Of a DNA stretch of 64,000 nt, positions 40,048 through 50,983 are shown in pieces. Source of the DNA: Pratylenchus scribneri (lineage: Eukaryota > Nematoda > Chromadorea > Rhabditida > Pratylenchidae); assembly GCA_030063045.1 (NCBI GenBank), contig JAQSEB010000035.1, positions 186,001 through 250,000 of the forward strand, read 5' to 3'. Every line of letters starts with the position of its first letter. Within the stretch, counting starts at the first letter, position 1. Both the position numbers and the translations under genes were made by a program. The notes beneath the pieces are model-generated. The model was not told the origin of the DNA and did not search any database. It was given only the letters and a program-made list of their open reading frames with translations.

Positions 40048-42162
40048 ATGTCATGGAAAAATTGCATTTATGGACCAGCCGTAATGGTCATTTTCGCATG
40101 TTGCTCAACAATTGGTCTACCCAATTATTAATTATTTTTGGTCCAAAACTAATTTTAAGGTGAATTGGGAACGGCAGCGGAAAATAATAATAATTCGCCG
40201 ATCCAAACAAATTGCATTGACACCGACCCAAAATGTGGCCTCTGGGCAAGTCAAGGCGAATGCCAGACGAATGCAATTTGGCAAGTCAAATTCAATTTAA
40301 TTTAATTTTATGAATAAAAAGGATGATGTCAAATTGTCGTCGTTCATGCCAATCTTGTCAAGGCGGCGATCGGGCATGGAAATTGCGCAGTGAATTGGCC
40401 AAAAATTACGACAATTCGAGTTCACAATCAAATGCCACCAGAATTGTTCGAATCGAATCTGTTCGAATTCAGCACATGGAAATTGTACAAATAATTAATT
40501 AATTTTGGCATAAATTTATGCTAAATATATTTAAAAGGATGAAACCAAAGAACAGGCACGAATTTTTGGCCGACTTGTCCTCTCATGGAATGATTCAAAA
40601 GTGAGCTGGGATCGAGAACATTGGGGACTGAGTTGGCTGAATTTCTATTGGGTCCAAGTTTGGACGCCTCAATTGCTTCAAATTAATGCGTAAAATTATT
40701 TATTTAATTTTCAAAATAATTTTGTCAAAAGTCCAAGTCCTTCGCCCGGACAAATCAGTGGAAAAGTTTTGGCTGCAAATTACACTGGCCAAGTATTTAT
40801 GTGGACAGGTTGAAGTGTGACTTAATCAATGGAATTTATTATTGTTTAAGATTTCAATTTTCTGGCCCCATTTAATTTTGAATACGGCGAATTTCCAAAG
40901 GATAAACAACGAATTTGCTATCAATTCGATGATAAAAGATATTTTGCCGTCAAATTTGTTGTCTCCAATGAATTGAAGGACCGTCAAAGAGAGGCAATCC
41001 AGGATGCCCACATTTCGGGATGGGACATTTTGGGATTGGAAATTGCCGACAGCAAATATAGTGTCCAAATTTTGGGCGATTGGCGCCAAAATCCATTCGA
41101 CATTCAAACAACAAATTGTGAAATTTGTGTGGAATTGGCCAGAAATGCTGTCTATTGGTTTGCCGAAATGTTGTGTCCGGCATTTGTTACCTCCATTTTG
41201 ACACTTTCCGCCGTCCTTTTCCAATTGGCATTGCCACAAGCATTGATTTTGTCATTTTCCATTCTCAGCCAATTACTCAATCTTCAATTGGTCAATGCCA
41301 GATTGCCAAGCTATACTGGGACAGTGCCAACCATTTGTGAGTGGAGTGTTATTTAGTATTGTTGCTTAACGGTGGGAGGGGATACAAAATTTTAGTAGGG
41401 GAACATCTGCTGAAAATTTATTATTCTGCCTTTACTTTTACGATTTTAAAACAATAAGAGTGGAAGTTCCGAGTCCTGAAAACTATGTGAGAACCTAATT
41501 TAAACTTAGTCCTAATAAGCCTAATCCCATTAACCATTCGGAACTACTCTAAATCTGCTCCTAATCTAGATACAATCAAGATGATGATAAGTGAAATTTT
41601 GCGTGAAAAAGACTAGGCTAGGTGCCGTATACGGTTTGAGGTAGGATAGGATTAGGTTTAGGGTAAGTCTGAATGATATTTAACTTGTAGGTAGCATTAG
41701 GCTAGGTTAAATAGGTAGTTTCGTGTCATTTAATAGTTAATGTAAAGAAGGAGGCAGAATAATGAAGTTCAGATTCCTCCGTTCTCCCCCAATAAAATTC
41801 TGCACCCCTGTTTGTTAAGCAACAATTTATTCTAATAAATAACTAATTGATGGTGCCATTCTTTGACAGTGAAATTTACGGCATTCAATCTTCTTTCGAC
41901 TGCTTTCCTCCTTTTTGCCACCATATTTTTGCGGCGAATTTCCCATGCAAATTCAAATATTCCTTTGCCCCGATCATTTTATGCCCTAATGGCATTCATT
42001 GACAAATTGATGCCATTGCCAAAGGGCGGAAAAGATTTGAATGATGAAAATTCAATTCCAGTCGGAAATTACACTGAAATTGCCCTCACTCTGAACAATT
42101 TGTTCTTTGCCATTTTTACTATTTTATATATTTGGTCATTTGTGTCCACATTTATTGTATAA
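40048..42162 (+). CDS. Cys-loop-family ligand-gated ion channel with N-terminal ShK-type domain
   Basis: Starts MSWKNCIYGPAVMVIFACCS, a signal peptide. After a splice comes a six-Cys ShK-type module: NCIDTDPKCGLWASQGEC, then WMMSNCRRSCQSC. The join inside it uses a GC-AG intron (donor GCAAGT at about 40280). The ligand-binding domain follows: FGRLVLSWNDSKVSWDREHW, then WVQVWTPQLLQINA and APFNFEYGEFPKDKQRICY. The first Cys of the family's Cys-loop is Asn here, so the loop disulfide cannot form. Membrane segments follow: M1-M3 in the exon at 40973-41330 plus the next exon (KFTAFNLLSTAFLLFATIFL), and M4 (FFAIFTILYIWSFVSTFIV) ending at 42162. ShK-plus-channel fusions are, to my memory, a nematode feature. 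Ligand unknown. One intron holds a ~470-base foldback. Confidence 0.85.
41358..41830. repeat. foldback element, family G
   Basis: In the channel gene's intron. Left GTTGCTTAACGGTGGGAGGG and the inverted right end GTTTGTTAAGCAACA form the tips. ACAAAATTTTAGTAGGGGAA on the left pairs with CCCCCAATAAAATTCTG on the right. Confidence 0.65.
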
Positions 42163-42260
42163 TTTAATTATTAATAAATATAATTTTAAATAGGTAAAAA
42201 TGAAGTTGTATAGTCAATAGCCCATAGAACACATTCTCCGCTAATCCGATTTGATTTTAG

Positions 42261-43670
42261 GATGCATTCCAATTATTCATTTTATCAGTCCTTTTCGATC
42301 AACAAATGCAACTTGGGAACATTTTTGGTCATTTCCAATTCATTTGAATATTTATTAAAATTTGGTGTATAGGTTGAATGAGGGATTCACGGAATTTGTG
42401 GAATATAAAATATTGGGCCGAATGTTCGGAGAACAATTTCGCCTTTTCATGCATTTGATGGGATGGGAGGATCATTTGCGAATGTGCATTTTTGAAACAC
42501 TCCATCCAAAACATCCATTCACCAAATTGGTCGTACCATTGGATGGAGAATGCGCGGATGATGTTTTCAGGTGGCAAATATGGCCAATATTAATATAAAT
42601 TTGTTCCCAATAGTCCAATTCCTTATCAAAAGGGTGCTGCCCTTCTTCTTTTGTTAGAACAACGCCTGGGGGACAATGCCCGTTTTGAGCAATTCCTTCG
42701 AGATTATGTCATCAAATTTGCCTATCATTCAATTGTTACGGATGAATGGTTGAAGGTGAATTGTGAATTTTGAATGAATTTGCCTTCAGCAAATTTGTCA
42801 TTATATATTTTTAGTTCCTTTATGAATATTTTGCCGATAAAAAGGAACAATTGGATTCCATTGAATGGGACAAATGGTTGCATCAACCAGGAATGCCACC
42901 ACAAAAACCAAAGTAAAATAATTGAGGAATGGATTTTGGATTATTTATTTATTAGATTTGATGACACTTTGTTGATTGGCTGCAAATTATTGGCCAATAC
43001 TTGGCTTTATGGAACGGATGGGCAGGTGGAGGCATTGGATGCCGACCAATTCCAACAAATGATGACCGCACAAAAGGAGAAAATTATGACTCTTTTGGAC
43101 ATTGTAATAAATAATAATTATTTAATTAATTAATTCCCCAATTTTCTCAGGGCCTTGCTGATGGGAAAAAGAAGCATTTATTGAATGTAAATTAAATATA
43201 ATTTTAAAAAAATATTTGCTCAAAATTTACAGCATCAAAGATTGGAATTGATGGAGAAGAAATATTCATTGAATAATGGCACTAACACGGATGTGTAAGT
43301 TTTTGGAATTAAAAGCAATAATTAAATTAATTTTCATTTCAGTCTTTGCCAATGGATTTTGGTGGCAATCCAAGCAAAATGGTTGCCGATAATTCCGCTG
43401 GCATTGAAATTCGTTACGGATTGTGGCCGTGTGAAATATGTTCGTGCCTGCTACCAACGATTATTTGAATGGGAAAAGAGTCGAAAACAGGCATTGGAAT
43501 GTTTTGAGAGGAATAAGCCGACAATGCACAATTTCACCATTCAATTCATTAATAGCCTTTTGAGCAACAAAAACAAAGCAAATGGAAAGGAGAATGATGA
43601 TGGAATTGGCAACAACAAAATCGGAATTGATAATGGCAAAATGGAGAATGAAGTTTTGGTAGAGGCATAA
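42261..43670 (+). pseudogene. C-terminal half of leukotriene A4 hydrolase-type aminopeptidase (M1 family), catalytic motif missing
   Basis: Recognisable from STNATWEHFW, then LNEGFTEFVEYKILGRMFGE, the NEGxT motif carrying the third zinc ligand. It continues HPKHPFTKLVVPLDGECADD, YQKGAALLLLLEQRLGDNAR and FEQFLRDYVIKFAYHSIVTD, then the C-terminal helical domain (FDDTLLIGCKLLANTWLYGT; LCQWILVAIQAKWLPIIPLA; YVRACYQRLFEWEKSRKQAL) to the stop at 43670. Splices and frames here are clean. The N-terminal domain, the GGMEN motif and the HExxH zinc site that should lie immediately before TNATW are absent: the upstream DNA is the end of the ion channel gene, only ~100 bases away. It is either a truncated non-catalytic protein or a decaying duplicate. 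An assembly join is the other possibility. Confidence 0.7.
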
Positions 43671-44008
43671 AATAGTGAAATGAAATGGCACAAATTTAAT
43701 TGATAAATATTTTTTAAATATATTTATTGCCAGATTGTACCAAATTGAAATGACTGCCTTAAATAAATGCCCACAAAATAAATATACCTAGCCATTTTTA
43801 TACAATTTAATCACTATTGATAAATATTAATTTAATTTGTCATTTTTATTATTATTTAAACAATTTAATAATATTCATTTATTATTCATAAATTGATTAA
43901 ATTTCGACTCCAAAAATATCCTTTAAATAAATTTTATCAAATTAAATTTAAAGCTTGCAAAAAGGAAAAATAAATAAATGTGAATGAATATATTATGTAA
44001 ATTTTTGA

Positions 44009-47000
44009 TTAACTCAAAATGCTCGGCGACAGTACAACATAATAAAAATAAACGGGACTGCTGAATACCGGCGAAAGGGAATATGGTGAAAGGAAAAGGC
44101 CGGCAAATGCTTTTGGTGAAAATATTTGTGGATTCATGATGAAAGGGCTGAGCACAAGTGGAGAAAGCAATGTTGGGCTGAGGATGCCGGGGGTCATCAA
44201 CAACGGGGAAAGAATGAAGGGATGCATCAATTGAGGTGACAAAATCACCGGATCCATCACAAATGGGCTCAGAATCTGCGTTGAATATTTTAATTTAGGG
44301 CATTTTTCCGCCTGTTTGTGTTTTCGCTTAGAATAATTCCGCCTGTTTGTGTTTTCGCCTAGAATAATTCCGCCTGTTTGTGTTTTCGCTTAGAATAATT
44401 CCGCCTGTTTGTGTTTTCGCTTAGAATAATTCCGCCTGTTTGTGTTTTCGCTTAGAATAATTCCGCCTGTTTGTGTTTTCGCTTAGAATAATTCCGCCTG
44501 TTTGTGTTTTCGCCTAGAATAATTCCGCCTGTTTGTGTTTTCGCCTAGAATAATTCCGCCTGTTTGTGTTTTCGCTTAGAATAATTCCGCCTGTTTGTGT
44601 TTTCGCTTAGAATAATTCCGCCTGTTTGTGTTTTCGCTTAGAATAATTCCGCCTGTTTGTGTTTTCGCCTAGAATAATTCCGCCTGTTTGTGTTTTCGCC
44701 TAGAATAATTCCGCCTGTTTGTGTTTTCGCTTAGAATAATTCCGCCTGTTTGTGTTTCATTTAATAATTCCGCCTGTTTGTGTTTTCGCTTAGAATAATT
44801 CCGCCTGTTTTTGTTTTCGCTTAGAATAATTCCGCCTGTTTGTGTTTCATTTAATAATTCCGCCTGTTTGTGTTTTCGCTTAGAATAATTCCGCCTATTT
44901 GTGTTTCTCGCCTATTTGTGTTTTCGCTTAGAATAATTCCGCATGTTTGTGTTTCACTTAGAATAATTCCCCCTGTTTTTCACCAATTAATTCTGACTGA
45001 TTTTATTCAATTAAATTATTCTTTCTTTTGGTCTTTTAGCTTAAAAAAATTTTAGCCCGTTTAATTTAATAATAAATTTAACAGGATGTCCCTTTATACC
45101 CTACGATGATATTTTGTTCCATTCCCTAAATGTTGAATTTCGAATTTTAAAAATACTTACAACTCCGTTGATGACCCCTTAAAAAGTGGGATTTTAAATT
45201 TAAATGTTTAAAAATTAAACCCGGTGACAAAATGTAAGGTTGCATGACAATTGGGGAGAGGACAAGGGTGGAAAAAATGAAGGGGGAAAGCACCAAAGGG
45301 GACATCAATCTGGGCGAAAGAATCTGCAAAAAATGTTGGGGTTATAATTTGAATGAATTTGGTGAATTTACTCCCGGCGAAAAAATGGATGGCGAAATGA
45401 TGGCAGGTCCAAAAATTGTTGGCGAACGAATTGTGGGCGAAAACACAACAGGTGAAAGGATGAGAGATTGGCTGGCAGAACTGAAAATAAATGGGAATTT
45501 AAGGGAGAAAAAATTAATAAATTATTACAAAAAATTAATAAATTATTTAGTCTGAACATTATTTTGGCTGTCACTGTAAGAGTTTTTTTCCTATTTTCCT
45601 ACTGTATCCCCACCTTTTGCCTAATCGCCCTTCAGCCGTCACCCTATCAATCAAATATTGCCTCAATCGATGCTTTTTTTCCTTCATTTATTATTACATT
45701 TTCCTGCACAATTAATAAAGAATAATTTAAAGTATAAAAGAATAAATTAAAGTCGAGTTTCCTCGTATCCCTATTCCCTATCCCGTTTATTGGGCCAATA
45801 ATAATTACTTAGGCCTCCGACAAAGGCCAGCAGGGGTGAGAGCCTTGGTCTATTCTCGCTCCAAACCACCTTTAGCCCTAGATTAGGACTAATAGTTGCC
45901 AATTGCCATATGACTAAATAAAAAAGAGCTATTAATTGTGTATTATACTGGCCTGGCCATAATCCTATACTAAAGCCTAAATAAGCCCTAACATTTAATC
46001 ATGGCCAGGTTAAATTATGAATGGCCACAAAAATTGGAATTTTTAGATATAAAAATGGGAGGAAAATAAATTAATTTAGAGGTAAATTAAATATTTTATG
46101 AAATTTGTGTAGAATTGTACTTTGAATTTGCAACTGTTGGAGTGAAGAAGGCGGGTGAAAGCTATAAAATAAATTGAATAATATTTGTGCGATATTTGTC
46201 CCCTTTTACTTACCACAATATCCTTCTTCCGTACATCGAATGAATCCATTTTTGCCATCCTCCGAATATCAGCTTCAATTAACTTTTATAATATAAAATT
46301 ATCATTAATTAATTAATTTCCCAATGGACAACTTGATTTATTCCACTCAAATTTCCGTTTTTTTCCTCGATGAATGGCAAAAGCCGTTGCAATGCCTCCG
46401 AATTGTTGTAAGGTGATTTTGGCCCATAAATTAATTCCATTTGTGCTTTGTTCATCAGTGAATATCCATTTCGGTTCATTTCTCTCTTCTTTTTTAATTT
46501 TATTTTTTATTCCCATTCAATTCCCCCAATTTGCCTGTTCCTCTGTGAATTCTTTGCCCAATTTTTCCCATGTTTCAATTTTTCGATCTTCAAATTCGCC
46601 GAACATATTTTTCACCTAAATTTGATATTTCATTTTCCAATTTCATTTTATTCATTTATTTTCGTACATTTTCCTTCGTTAAATAAAGTCCCTTGAATTG
46701 TTCCTTGTATTGTAGCTCTTCCTCTTCATTCCCTCTCCGCCTTCCTTTCATTTGATCAAAATATTCCTAATTAATTTAATTAATTTAATATTTCCATTTC
46801 CCTCTGATGCCTACCTTGGCCTCATCCACTTTTTGATTCACTCCGGATGCCTCCAAAATTAAATCCAACCATTCTTGTTGGTCCCTTCCCGTCAATTTGC
46901 TACCTTTCATCAATTTTGGCAAACTCAATTCCCTTTCCATTCCTTCCCCATTTCGATGCAAGCTGAACAGCGAGGGTGAATAAATGGCCTAAATTAAAAT

Positions 47001-48636
47001 AAAATATTAAATTGTAGAATTATTGTATTAATTATTTCGTTAATTTCTCGCAAATCCATTTAAGACCATTTTATTCCCATTTTCCAGTGTGGGTCGTTTC
47101 ATCGGCAGCTATTTTAATAATTCATAAATCAGCAAAGAAGAAACCGTTTGATAGAATCTTGGTATCATTTGATAGAGCTATCTTCCGAGCTCTATTGAAT
47201 AGCGGCGAATAAAGTTTTTTGAATTAAAAGTTTAATAAGGGACTTAAAGTTGAAATAGTAAATATATTTTTTTCTCATTTAGTTAGAAGCTTGTTATTAA
47301 GATAATATCAAACTTTCACATATTGTTTATATATCTTTAAATAAGTAGAGTTCGATTAGCTCTATCCAATGATACCAAAATTGCATCACACTGTTTCTTC
47401 TTTGCTGATGAGTTTTGATTAAAACTGACTGATAATGAAACAGCCCCTGCCGTCCATTCTCACCTTTTTGTGTCCTTTCCTTTCGGTTATACTCAAAAAT
47501 CGTGGGGACAAAACTTCCATCAACATCGTTTCATCCTTTTTCCTTATTCCTTCCTCTTCCCCTTCATTTTCCTCATCTTCTTCCTTCCATTCTTCTTCAT
47601 CTTCCGTTTCATTTTGCCGGGCCAATCTCATTCCCAGTCGAATTCCATCGCGCACCAAATCCGAAATTTGTTCATCAATTGGTTTTTTCCGCCTTCTTCC
47701 AATTCTTTTTGGTCTTTTTTGTAAATTTCTTCCCAAAAATTCATTCTTCAATTTTTGTAATTTTTTTATTTCATAAATTGCCTTTTGCCATCTATTTTAA
47801 ATTCCATTCAATTAATTTCCCCCAATAAATTACTTACGGCCTTTTTTCAATCTTTTTCTTCCTCTCCAATTCATTGGCCATCAAAATTCTGGCCAATCCG
47901 CCAATTGGACTTAGCCCGGAGGATCTTTTTGATTCCATCAATTCATATTCCCTCTTTTTCACTTTTTCCATCAATTTTTCTTCATCATTGCTTCGTTTCA
48001 ATCTTTTCTTTCCCAATTTTTTCCTTCCAATTGAATTCTTCCATTTTTCTACTAAAATAATTAATTAAAATGAATTTAATTATTTTAATTTTACCATTTT
48101 TATTTCCTTTCCCATTTTCCATTTTGAATTGGCCAATCCAATTCATTTTTGACTTTTTCCCATATTTTTCCAATCTTTTTGATGGCCGCCGGCCATTTTC
48201 CTCAATTTTCTTTTCAAAATTCCCATTGAGAAGGGCACAAACGCATTTGGCCATTTTTGGCACTGTTTTCGATTCAAAATAACATTCGGAGAATTTATCC
48301 GGCAATTTTGGTGCCATTTCTTTTTCATTCATTCTTTTTAATAAATTTAAATAAAATTAAAATTAATTTAAAATTAATTTAATTGCCATTCTTCTGACTT
48401 TGTTTGCAAAAAAATGCGGACATTAATGAGGCCAATGCCTGTTCAGTCCAGTGTTGGTAAAGCTTAAAATAATTAATCAAAAATTTAAAAACATTTTCAT
48501 TTTCCATCACCTGAAAGCCTTCATCCTCACTCATTTGCAAATTTGTAACTTTTGGTATTTCTTCGCCTTTGACAATTTTATTCAAAATAATTATCCAAAG
48601 AAGTAGTAAAATATTTTTCCAATTTTGATTGTTCAT
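44009..48636 (-). CDS. MLT-10-like moulting protein with LSP repeats
   Basis: Secreted nematode protein of the MLT-10 family, which acts in cuticle moulting. Start at 48636 ([20 protein letters not shown], signal peptide). Exons give [52 protein letters not shown] and [16 protein letters not shown], then [20 protein letters not shown] and EEQANWGN. The C-terminal repeat region has units such as [48 protein letters not shown] and [14 protein letters not shown], ending VLSPSILS at 44009. The repeat of Leu-Ser-Pro every ~5-8 residues is diagnostic. Introns host a 31-bp minisatellite, a dispersed element and a foldback. Exact joins at 45480-46900 were not all checked. Confidence 0.85.
44308..44985. 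repeat. 31-bp minisatellite array
   Basis: About 21 head-to-tail copies of a 31-base unit, CCGCCTGTTTGTGTTTTCGC plus TTAGAATAATT. Most copies are near-identical, with a CGCCTAG/CGCTTAG dimorphism; diverged copies (TTTCATTTAATAATT) sit at the distal end. No spacers separate the units, so this is not CRISPR. It lies in an intron of the MLT-10-like gene. A second array of the same family is at 56655-56905. Confidence 0.95.
45575..45905 (+). repeat. dispersed element copy 2
   Basis: Plus-strand copy with TTTTCCTACTGTATCCCCAC, then TATCAATCAAATATTGCC, then TATTGGGCCA and GATTAGGACTAAT. Intronic in the MLT-10-like gene. Confidence 0.65.
47095..47442. repeat. foldback element, family F
   Basis: TCAGCAAAGAAGAAAC on the left and GTTTCTTCTTTGCTGA on the right are a perfect 16-base inverted pair. 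Outer flanks also pair: GTTTCATCGGCAGCTATTTT with AAAACTGACTGATAATGAAAC. Intronic in the MLT-10-like gene; its right end falls at or next to the exon boundary near 47440. Confidence 0.8.
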
Positions 48637-49021
48637 TTGCTGAACAAAATTTTTTATTTTTATGCAACTTTTGAGGACATCCAAGCAATAAATTTTCTTT
48701 TTTTATCCCGAGGAATGGGATAATAAATTAGAGAAAGGTGTGCTGAGCATTCGAGAATAAAATAATTCTCACCGGGAACAAAACCACACGTTTCCATCAT
48801 TTAATCCACACCAATTAATTCATTAATCATCATCCCCCCCCCCCCCCATCACTTCATTTCCTTCTTTTCCATTCCTAAAATGACCGGATCAAGGGCGAAA
48901 ATGCCGCAACAAAATTATGATATGAATGACGACCAATCCATCACACAATTTTTTGTTTATTTAAGAAATTTATTAGGGAAAGGAAATAAAATAAATTGAC
49001 AAGAATATTTAATTTTAATCA
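48637..49021. other. intergenic, no gene seen
   Basis: Upstream of the MLT-10-like start. Contains a 14-base C run (48834-48847). Should contain the promoter of that gene; no motif identified. Confidence 0.45.
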
Positions 49022-49085
49022 TTTTGTTTGAATTGCGGAATGATTCAAATTTTGGCGAATTTTAATGTATTTTGAAGTGGAATTT
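49022..49085 (-). pseudogene. remnant of a receptor 3' exon
   Basis: On the minus strand reads NSTSKYIKIRQNLNHSAIQTK followed by a stop and ATTAAAATTAAATA. This mirrors the true end of the receptor gene at 50984 (NSTSK, then NGQNLNPSTKTIQTK, stop, ATTAAAATTA). The surrounding sequence is not receptor-like, so it is a short duplicated fragment. Confidence 0.6.
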
Positions 49086-49520
49086 TCCATTCTACAAAAT
49101 TATATCAAATTCGTCAAAAATAATTGGGAATTTGGATTGAAGTGTGTTCAAAAATGAGGAAGCAAATTGTCCCAAAGGAAAGAACGGCGGCTCTTTAGTC
49201 TTTATTCTCTTCAAATTTTCCCTTGAGAAAAAATACTGTATCGTAGTTCGTAGCGTATCGTATTTTCCCTTGTTGGAAATGAGGGAGCGAAAATATTTTC
49301 TGCCTGCGGCATTATTATTCACATTTATTTTCCTTGCCATTTTCTTTGAAAATTTTTGTTCAATCATATCTCCCTAAAATTTCAACTGTTTTTGATGATT
49401 TTGGTATGGTTTTGTAGAGTGGAAAATGATCTTTCTTTTGACATATAAAAAGTAATTAATAAACAATTTATATTAGCGAGAGAAATTAAATAAATAGAAA
49501 ATAATATTTAATATTTTAAT

Positions 49521-50976
49521 TAGAGACCGGCGCGAAGGAAAATCCGGACCCGCGGACCGGATTTTCGAACTGAAAAAATCCCGGGCCGGACCGGACCGGA
49601 TAATCCGTACAAAATCCGGTCCGGAAATAATCCGGACCAAAAAAAATACGGATCCGGATACGGATTACGGATTTTCAAAAAAAATTTTTTTCGCAGATTT
49701 AAAGTAAAAAATAAATTTTTTTTGCGCATATAAAATAAAAATAAATAAAATTTATCGTAAAATTAAAACAATGAATGAAATCAAATTCATGCAAATTAAT
49801 ATGAGCCGACTTCAGGAATACTTTTATTAAGGAAAATCAACATTTCTACAGTTTCTGGACTCAAACTTGATCGGCGATAATCATAAACATCTTGTGCAAT
49901 GCTGAATAATTGTACACGATAAATTAGATTTAATTAAGGCCAAAATGGATCAAAAGGAGGTGCTCGGGATATATCTGGATAAAGGAGGATTAAGGTGGAT
50001 ATAGAGGGATTAAGTGGGAATACTGACTGAAATTGATGGGTGATTATTCGCTTGGATTAGGGAGGGTAGGGAAGTTAGCCGGTGGCCCTGACTAGACTAG
50101 TACTCAAAACTGGTAGGTTTAAGGCCTATAATACATTTATAAAGCTAGGGATTAGGGTAAGGGGTTCGGAGTATTGGATTCGCGCGAAGCCGGAATTAAA
50201 ACAGCTCCAAACCGGGACACGCGCATACCGCTTTAAAATCTTGAAGCGGCACAAATCCAAAAATAAGCCTTATATTTGTTGATATCGAAAAATATTTCCT
50301 AACTTAATCCTATCAATTTCGGAGGCTTAATCCCCAATATCCACCTTAATCTCTCGATATCCGGATATATCCCGCGCACTCTCAGGGCCATCGGCTAACT
50401 TCCCTACCCTCCCTAATCCAAGCGAATAATCACCCATCCATTTCAGACATTATTCTCTCTTAATCCCTCTATATCCACCTTAATCTTCCTTTATCCAGAT
50501 ATATCCCGCGCACACCCTTTTGGTCCATTTTGGCTTTATTAAAACCTAATTTATCCATATTTCATATTAGAAACCATTTTATGTTGAATAATTAATTTTT
50601 ATTTACATTCGTTAAAAGAATGTGAAAAATCATTCGGCAAAAAATTGGTACCCATTGGATAAAGAAAGCAAAAAAAGATATGCCTATTAAAAAAGAATCA
50701 GAAAAAGTAAATATAAAAAAAATATTTAATAGAATTTTTACATCGTTTCAAAAAAATTATTCAAAAAATTGGATGAATGGTCCTTTTTAAAACAATTTGG
50801 AAAATCCGTAAGATCCGGACCGGATTGTACGGATTGGGAAAATTCCGGGCCGGACCGGACCGGATAATCCGTACAAAAATCCGGCCCGGAAAAAATCCGG
50901 AAAATCAAAAAATATACGGATTTCGGACTCCGGGTCCGGATAATCCGTACGGATCCGGAATCCGCGCCGGCCTCTA
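49521..50976. mobile_element. hAT-like non-autonomous DNA transposon
   Basis: Bounded by TAGAGACCGGCGCG at 49521 and CGCGCCGGCCTCTA ending at 50976, inverted with one mismatch. The flanks carry an 8-base direct duplication ATTTTAAT (49513-49520 and 50977-50984). An 8-bp target duplication with TAGAG-type tips fits the hAT superfamily. Subterminal ~170 bases on each side are packed with CCGGACCGG/ATCCGTAC motifs, also inverted. No transposase frame is present. It sits exactly at the stop codon of the receptor gene (TCA 50984-50986 on the plus strand). Confidence 0.8.
49935..50545. repeat. foldback element nested in the hAT-like element
   Basis: Left arm about 49937-50095 (GCCAAAATGGATCAAAAGGA, then CGGGATATATCTGGATAAAG, then TTATTCGCTTGGATTAGGGA). 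It returns inverted at about 50385-50537 (TCCCTAATCCAAGCGAATAA, then CTTTATCCAGATATATCCCG, then TTTTGGTCCATTTTGGC). The arms are ~155 bases and highly similar, indicating a recent or still-converting palindrome. Confidence 0.85.
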
Positions 50977-50983
50977 ATTTTAA

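Noticed and set aside
44308..44985. Regular 31-base repeats, CRISPR-like at first sight
   Set aside because: Units are directly adjacent with no unique spacers, and the host is a eukaryote; it is a minisatellite.
44870..45055. Plus-strand frame with [12 protein letters not shown] repeats
   Set aside because: Product of the minisatellite; the unit length is 31, so frames shift from copy to copy.
49092..49367. 91-codon minus-strand frame as a receptor exon
   Set aside because: No membrane segments or receptor motifs; only the last 60 bases beyond it resemble the receptor end.
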